The notes below the pieces were generated by a model. It did not search any database and was not told where the DNA came from. It saw only the letters and a list, made by a program, of their open reading frames with translations. Both the position numbers and the translations under genes were made by a program. Positions 59,943-64,000 of a stretch of DNA of 64,000 nt are shown here, one piece after another. Position 1 is the first letter of the stretch; every line of letters starts with the position of its first letter. The DNA lies in assembly GCF_042652085.1 (NCBI RefSeq), contig NZ_JBHSJF010000001.1:62001-126000 (forward strand), in the 5' to 3' direction. This stretch comes from Flaviflagellibacter deserti. GTDB lineage: Bacteria; Pseudomonadota; Alphaproteobacteria; Rhizobiales; Methylopilaceae.

Positions 59943-59978
59943 GCAAAAATAAAAACGCCGGATCTTGAGACCCGGCGT
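59943..59978 (-). terminator. Terminator of sciP
   Basis: On the minus strand ACGCCGG and its complement close a 10-base loop, followed by TTTTTATTTTTG. It lies 40 bp after the sciP stop and insulates the fliF promoter beyond it. Confidence 0.8.
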
Positions 59979-60018
59979 CAGTAAAATTTGAGTAATCTTG
60001 GTTGACCGGCGTTAACGC

Positions 60019-60297
60019 TCAGCCAACCCGGTACTGCTGGATACGGGTCGTCCGGAGGCCGGCCAGACCGTGGCGGTCGATCGACGCCTGCCAAGCCAAA
60101 AACTCTTCCACCGTAAGGGTGTAGCGCTTGCAGGCATCCTCAAGACTCAGCAGGCCGCCGCGCACGGCGGCAACCACCTCCGCCTTGCGGCGGATGACCC
60201 AGCGTTTCGTGTTCGACGGGGGCAAATCCGCAATCGTCAACGGACTTCCGTCCGGTCCGATCACGTATTTCACCTTGGCACGCGGCAGTTCGGTCAT
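60019..60297 (-). CDS. sciP: SciP, CtrA antagonist (DUF1153)
   Basis: This is a 92-residue DUF1153 protein. In Caulobacter SciP binds CtrA at promoters and blocks recruitment of RNA polymerase. The helical HTH segment reads SLEDACKRYTLTVEEFLAW after RRKAEVVAAVRGGL, and the N-terminal stretch AKVKYVIGPDGSPLTIADLP is typical. A TTAA-N7-CTAA motif lies 55 bp upstream, consistent with CtrA control. It is divergent from fliK-flgD. Confidence 0.93.
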   Translation of the reverse strand: MTELPRAKVKYVIGPDGSPLTIADLPPSNTKRWVIRRKAEVVAAVRGGLLSLEDACKRYTLTVEEFLAWQASIDRHGLAGLRTTRIQQYRVG

Positions 60298-60351
60298 GGG
60301 ATACTCTCAACAAGACTGACCAAAGTTTCCATGCACCGTAATGCCTGCACT

Positions 60352-60366
60352 TTAACATTTGCCTAA
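60352..60366 (-). promoter_or_regulatory. CtrA-like box upstream of sciP
   Basis: TTAA-CATTTGC-CTAA differs from TTAA-N7-TTAA at one base. It lies 55 bp before the sciP start. In Caulobacter sciP is activated by CtrA, so the site fits expectation. Confidence 0.5.
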
Positions 60367-60547
60367 GCTCAAAGTTGAAGGAGAGCATCATCCAGAAACG
60401 GATTGGCAAGGTCTGGGGCAGGCTCGCTGCGAATGCCGTCGGCATGTCTTGCCGAACCCGGAAGTTTTTGCCCGGCGGGATCGCCGCAGCCGATTCAGTC
60501 TCGTAAAAATATCTAGCAATCACAGCTAGTTATCTGGTTGGCATAAA

Positions 60548-60562
60548 TGGAACGAGCCTTGC
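60548..60562 (+). promoter_or_regulatory. Sigma-54 type promoter of fliK-flgD
   Basis: TGGAACG-AGCC-TTGC has the invariant GG-N10-GC of -24/-12 promoters. It matches the full consensus TGGCACG-N4-TTGC except for one base. It predicts transcription near 60574, 17 bp before the fliK ATG. FlbD, encoded 4.5 kb away, is the likely activator; TTGCC half-sites at 60453 and 60470 could be its binding places. Confidence 0.65.
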
Positions 60563-60590
60563 GTCATGCCTTGTGAGCAGAGGGCCGCCC

Positions 60591-62480
60591 ATGGCAACCG
60601 CATCAGTCGATTTCTTTCAGGTCGCAGGCACGAAGCCGGTTACTCCCGGTCAGGCAACGAGTGCGCCTTCGGGCGCGAGCGGGGCCGTTGAGGCATTCGA
60701 GCAGATCGTTGCGTCGCTCGGAGGGCAGGCGGGAATCGTTCCGGACGGCGCCGTAGTGGCAGGGGCGGAGCTTTCAAGCGTCACGGCGCAGTCCGCGAAA
60801 CTCTTGGCGCCGCGTCCGATGGTCAGCGCCGACGTCGAGAAGGCGATGACGGCGGGGCTTCTGGTCGACGCAGCACCGGTCGATGGTGTTCCGGTGGATG
60901 GTATCCTGCCGCCCATGACGGGCTCGGATGTGCCGGCGGTCCCGGTCGAGATTGAAGACGTGGCCAGCGAAGCCGATGACGGTGCGCCGGACGGTATCGC
61001 CTCGACGGACGGCGATGGGCTCGAGGGCGACGGCGATCCAACCCTCCTTCTGGCGGCAGCCGTCCCGGTGCCGGTCGTCCCGGTACCTGTCGTTATTTCA
61101 CCCAAGCCGGCGACGGCGACGGGCGAAGGCATTGAGCCAATAACCGCCACGCCGAGTGCGCCGGTGGCTGCGCCGGAACTGCCCGTTGTGCCGCAACCGG
61201 CCGGAACGATCGTCCCCGTGGACGGCGAGCCCGTCGAACCCTTGATCGAAGGGCGGGCGGCGACAGCGGCTCCCGCTCCGGACCAACCCGTTTCGAAGGA
61301 TCAGTCGGGTCTGGTCCCGGCTAAGGATGTTGCCGCTTCCGCGCCGCAGCCTCAGGGGAATCCCGCTCCTGCGCCAGCCGTGACGTCGGTTCCGATTGCC
61401 GATGCCGATGCGACAGAGCCGTCCATCGTGCCGGTGGCTGGCCCCGTTGCCAGCGCCGCGCCGGTCCAGACACGTCCGGCCGCGAACGTCGCGGCTTCGT
61501 CCACACCCGCGCCCGCTGATGCCGCCGCCATCGCCAATGCAGCGGGCGTCACTAGTGTGAAGGGCACGACGACGCCCACCGCTAACGATCAGTCGGCCGC
61601 GCCGACGACCGGCGCAGCCGACGAGATCGTGACAGCCACCGATGCCAAGCCTGTGGCGCCGGTAATCGCAGCCCCCGTCGCAGCAAAGCCGGTCGAGACC
61701 GTTGAGATGACGGCGACGACCGCCAAGGCGCAGGCGGAAGCGGTGGCGGCGATCGCTCCCGAAACGCCGAAGCCGGAGGCCAAGGACGCGAAGCCCGTAC
61801 CGTCGCCCGCTCCGCAGCCGGTCGATGCCAAGGCCGAGACAGACAGGCCGGCCGATGTGAAGAGTGCGGACCAGCCGCAGCAGACGGCGAAGAGTGAAAA
61901 GCCGGACGACAGTCAGGACAAGCCGGTCGCCCAGGCGAACGATAAGCCCGTCAGCCATGCCGACAAGAACCAGACCGTCCAGCAGATGACTGACGCCAAG
62001 CCAACCGTGGTTGATGCGGTGGCACGCCTGAACGCGCAGACGCAGGCCCAGGCCGCCGTCGCCATCCCGGCGCTTGCCGGCGAGATCGCCAGCCGGGTGA
62101 AGAAAGGGTCGAGCCGCTTCGAGATCAGGCTCGATCCGCAGGAGCTCGGCCGCGTCGATGTCCGTGTCGACATCGACAAGAACGGCACCGTCCACTCGCG
62201 ACTGATCGTCGAGAAGGCCGAGACGCTCGAACTCCTGAAATCCGACCAGCGCGCGCTCGAAAGGGCGCTCACCGATGCCGGCTTCAAGACCGACCAGGGC
62301 TCCCTGAGCTTCTCTATGCGCGACGACCGCGGCGCGCAGCAGCAATTCCAGCAACAGCGCGCTCTCTGGGAGAGCGCAACCCAATCACCGATCACTGAGG
62401 AAGAGCCGGCGCGCCTTGCCGCCGAAACCGCCTACCGCGCACCCCCGCGCGCGGACGGCGGGCTCGACCTGCGAGTGTAA
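60591..62480 (+). CDS. fliK: Flagellar hook-length control protein FliK
   Basis: This is a 629-residue protein. A long N-terminal region (residues 1-480) is dominated by Pro, Ala, Val and Glu with no fold motif. It is followed by the conserved hook-length domain (IASRVKKGSSRFEIRLDPQE, LGRVDVRVDIDKNGTVHSRL). FliK measures the hook and switches export specificity. The ATG at 60591 is preceded by GAGGGC; a GTG six codons upstream is possible. It precedes flgD by 13 bp and follows a sigma-54 type promoter. Confidence 0.9.
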   Translation: MATASVDFFQVAGTKPVTPGQATSAPSGASGAVEAFEQIVASLGGQAGIVPDGAVVAGAELSSVTAQSAKLLAPRPMVSADVEKAMTAGLLVDAAPVDGVPVDGILPPMTGSDVPAVPVEIEDVASEADDGAPDGIASTDGDGLEGDGDPTLLLAAAVPVPVVPVPVVISPKPATATGEGIEPITATPSAPVAAPELPVVPQPAGTIVPVDGEPVEPLIEGRAATAAPAPDQPVSKDQSGLVPAKDVAASAPQPQGNPAPAPAVTSVPIADADATEPSIVPVAGPVASAAPVQTRPAANVAASSTPAPADAAAIANAAGVTSVKGTTTPTANDQSAAPTTGAADEIVTATDAKPVAPVIAAPVAAKPVETVEMTATTAKAQAEAVAAIAPETPKPEAKDAKPVPSPAPQPVDAKAETDRPADVKSADQPQQTAKSEKPDDSQDKPVAQANDKPVSHADKNQTVQQMTDAKPTVVDAVARLNAQTQAQAAVAIPALAGEIASRVKKGSSRFEIRLDPQELGRVDVRVDIDKNGTVHSRLIVEKAETLELLKSDQRALERALTDAGFKTDQGSLSFSMRDDRGAQQQFQQQRALWESATQSPITEEEPARLAAETAYRAPPRADGGLDLRV

Positions 62481-62493
62481 GGAGTAAACGACC

Positions 62494-63225
62494 ATGGCAG
62501 TCTCAAGCGTTGGATCATATTCGCTGACGGGCAACAGTGCCGCCAGCGGAAGCTCGGGTGCCCGCATCGCGGACAACTTCAATCAGTTCCTGCAATTGCT
62601 GACGACCCAGCTGCAGAACCAGAACCCGCTCGACCCGCTGGACACCAACCAGTTCACCCAGCAGCTCGTCCAGTTCGCGGGTGTGGAGCAGCAAATCCAG
62701 ACCAACGACACGCTGACAGCATTGCTCGCCACTTCTGATGCGACACGGCTTTCCAGCGCGGTCTCGTTCATCGGCAAGCAGGTCGTGGCGGAAGGCCGCA
62801 CCACGCTGCTCGACGAGTCGAACGCGACCTGGCTCATCAATTCCGAAAGCGCCGCCCCGACCTCCAAGGTCATCATCAAGAACGCCGACGGCGAGCAGGT
62901 CTATTCGCAGAATGTAAGCCTGGCCAAGGGCGACCAGATGTTCACCTGGAACGGCATGACCACCGACAACCTGCCGGCGCCGAACGGCTTCTATACGATC
63001 ACCGTGGTTGCGCAGGATGCCGCCGGCAAGGCGGTGACGACGTCCACGGACATCCAGGGCCCGGTCACCGGCGTGGAGCTCGAAGACGGTCAGCCTGTGC
63101 TGAACGTCGGCAATATCCGCATCAAGCTCAGCGACGTGAAGAACATCGTGAACGGCTCGACCACACCGCCGACGGAAGACGACGGTGATACCGGTGATGA
63201 CACCGACACCACGCCCGACGCCTGA
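62494..63225 (+). CDS. flgD: Flagellar hook assembly protein FlgD
   Basis: This is a 243-residue hook cap protein. The N-terminal FlgD motif NFNQFLQLLTTQLQNQNPLD is followed by DTNQFTQQLVQFAGVEQQI. The C-terminal part has the Ig-like fold (FTWNGMTTDNLPAPNGFYTI) and an acidic end rich in Asp, Gly and Thr. It is coupled to fliK. No other hook gene follows in the window. Confidence 0.95.
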   Translation: MAVSSVGSYSLTGNSAASGSSGARIADNFNQFLQLLTTQLQNQNPLDPLDTNQFTQQLVQFAGVEQQIQTNDTLTALLATSDATRLSSAVSFIGKQVVAEGRTTLLDESNATWLINSESAAPTSKVIIKNADGEQVYSQNVSLAKGDQMFTWNGMTTDNLPAPNGFYTITVVAQDAAGKAVTTSTDIQGPVTGVELEDGQPVLNVGNIRIKLSDVKNIVNGSTTPPTEDDGDTGDDTDTTPDA

Positions 63226-63314
63226 TCGGACTGGAACCCGAGGCGCTAAGGGCCTACATTCGCCGGGCGCGGTGCTATAGACCGCGTCTGGTGACCACAG
63301 GCATCCCTTCGGCA

Positions 63315-64000
63315 ATGCGTTTCGATCTCGATCTTCCCGGCCAGCCGGCGAACCACCGCGTCGTGGTGGCGATGTCAGGTGGCGTGGATTCATCGGTCGT
63401 CGCCGCACTCCTGAAGCGGGAAGGCTACGATGTCGTCGGCGTGACGCTTCAGCTCTACGACCACGGCGCCGCCATCCATCGCAAGGGTGCCTGCTGCGCC
63501 GGCCAGGACATCCACGATGCCCGCCGCGTCGCCGACGCCATCGGCATTCCGCACTACGTCCTCGATTACGAGGCGCGCTTCCGCGAAAAGGTGATCGACC
63601 GGTTCGCGGAAAGCTATGCGATCGGCGAGACGCCGATCCCGTGCGTCGAGTGCAATCAGAAGATCAAGTTCGCCGACCTGCTCGACACCGCCCGCAATCT
63701 CGGTGCGGCTGTGCTGGCGACCGGCCATTACGTCGCCTCGCGCGCTGCGCCGGAGGGTGGCCGCACGCTGCTCCGCGCCCGCGATCCGGAGCGCGACCAG
63801 AGCTATTTCCTCTATGGCACGACCCGCGATCAGCTCGACATCCTGCGCTTTCCGCTGGGCGACCTGACCAAGACGGAGACCCGCGACATCGCCCGCGAGT
63901 TCGGCCTGCACATCGCCGACAAGCACGACAGCCAGGACATCTGCTTCGTGCCGTCGGGCAGCTATTCGGACATCGTCGGCAAGCTGAAGCCGGAAGCCGG
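63315..64000 (+). CDS. mnmA: tRNA-specific 2-thiouridylase MnmA (3' end cut by window edge)
   Basis: MnmA thiolates U34 of tRNAs for Lys, Glu and Gln. The visible 228 residues carry the PP-loop VAMSGGVDSSVVA, the first catalytic Cys segment PIPCVECNQKIKF, the ATP-binding ATGHYV, and the second Cys at the very end (SQDICFVPSG). The frame is open at base 64000. It is not related to the flagellar genes to its left. The ATG at 63315 is likely, with no strong ribosome site. Confidence 0.94.
   Translation, partial: MRFDLDLPGQPANHRVVVAMSGGVDSSVVAALLKREGYDVVGVTLQLYDHGAAIHRKGACCAGQDIHDARRVADAIGIPHYVLDYEARFREKVIDRFAESYAIGETPIPCVECNQKIKFADLLDTARNLGAAVLATGHYVASRAAPEGGRTLLRARDPERDQSYFLYGTTRDQLDILRFPLGDLTKTETRDIAREFGLHIADKHDSQDICFVPSGSYSDIVGKLKPEA

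Overview
This window looks like a chromosomal segment of a motile alphaproteobacterium of the Hyphomicrobiales (Rhizobiales). It is GC-rich. It carries the complete CckA-independent end of the CtrA pathway (chpT, ctrA, sciP), the flagellar regulator FlbD, EipA (DUF1134), DUF1236 proteins, an FnrN-type oxygen regulator, and a D-tartrate dehydratase and dialkylglycine decarboxylase very like known proteobacterial enzymes. No rRNA, tRNA, insertion sequence, prophage or CRISPR array was seen. Both window edges cut a gene (slipin at the left, mnmA at the right).

Layout. 1-9 kb: slipin/NfeD membrane pair, a cupin, an aldo/keto reductase, a SemiSWEET and a TRAP dicarboxylate-type transporter (dctPQM). 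9-19 kb: an FNR-type regulator with a likely FNR-driven 48-residue membrane peptide, a glycosyltransferase, an AraC regulator, release factor 3, and several envelope genes (extensin-like, coiled coil, EipA, CysQ). 18.5-28.5 kb: chpT, then cheA-cheW-cheY-cheB-cheR, converging on ctrA, with fliI-fliJ divergent from ctrA. 28.5-36 kb: dgdR/dgdA, a leaderless-looking HTH gene, a small DMT transporter, flhA and a GGDEF-EAL protein. 36-39.5 kb: a decayed receiver domain and an unusual AI-2E-transporter/GAF fusion, flanked by a diverged direct repeat. 39.5-43 kb: tarD, a TctC binding protein and a LysR regulator. 43-47.5 kb: an ECF sigma/anti-sigma pair, a subtilase and two DUF1236 proteins, followed by small membrane and ribbon-helix-helix genes. 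47.6-53 kb: a bufferin (bufA-bufB-bufC-doxX) RiPP operon divergent from its sigF-nrsF-type regulator pair, then an SbmA/BacA transporter. 53-63 kb: SDR and phosphoesterase genes, then flbD-fliN-fliH-fliG-fliF, sciP, fliK and flgD. 63.3 kb: mnmA.

How the parts work together. The flagellar and chemotaxis genes appear to be wired into one cell-cycle circuit. A perfect CtrA box (TTAA-N7-TTAA) lies before cheA. Near-consensus boxes precede flhA, fliF and sciP. The ctrA/fliI intergenic region is rich in GANTC methylation sites and TTAACCAT half sites. flhA and fliF share a compound promoter with a 13-bp GGCA-N5-TGCC palindrome 9-10 bp downstream of the CtrA box, which may be the FlbD site. fliK-flgD has a sigma-54 type -24/-12 promoter that FlbD could activate. 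Two separate ECF systems each come with recognisable promoter motifs: GGGAATAAA-N13-CGTTT for the subtilase/DUF1236 group and GGTAAC-N16-CGAAC for the bufferin group. Most functional names come from family motifs read by eye; no database search was run.
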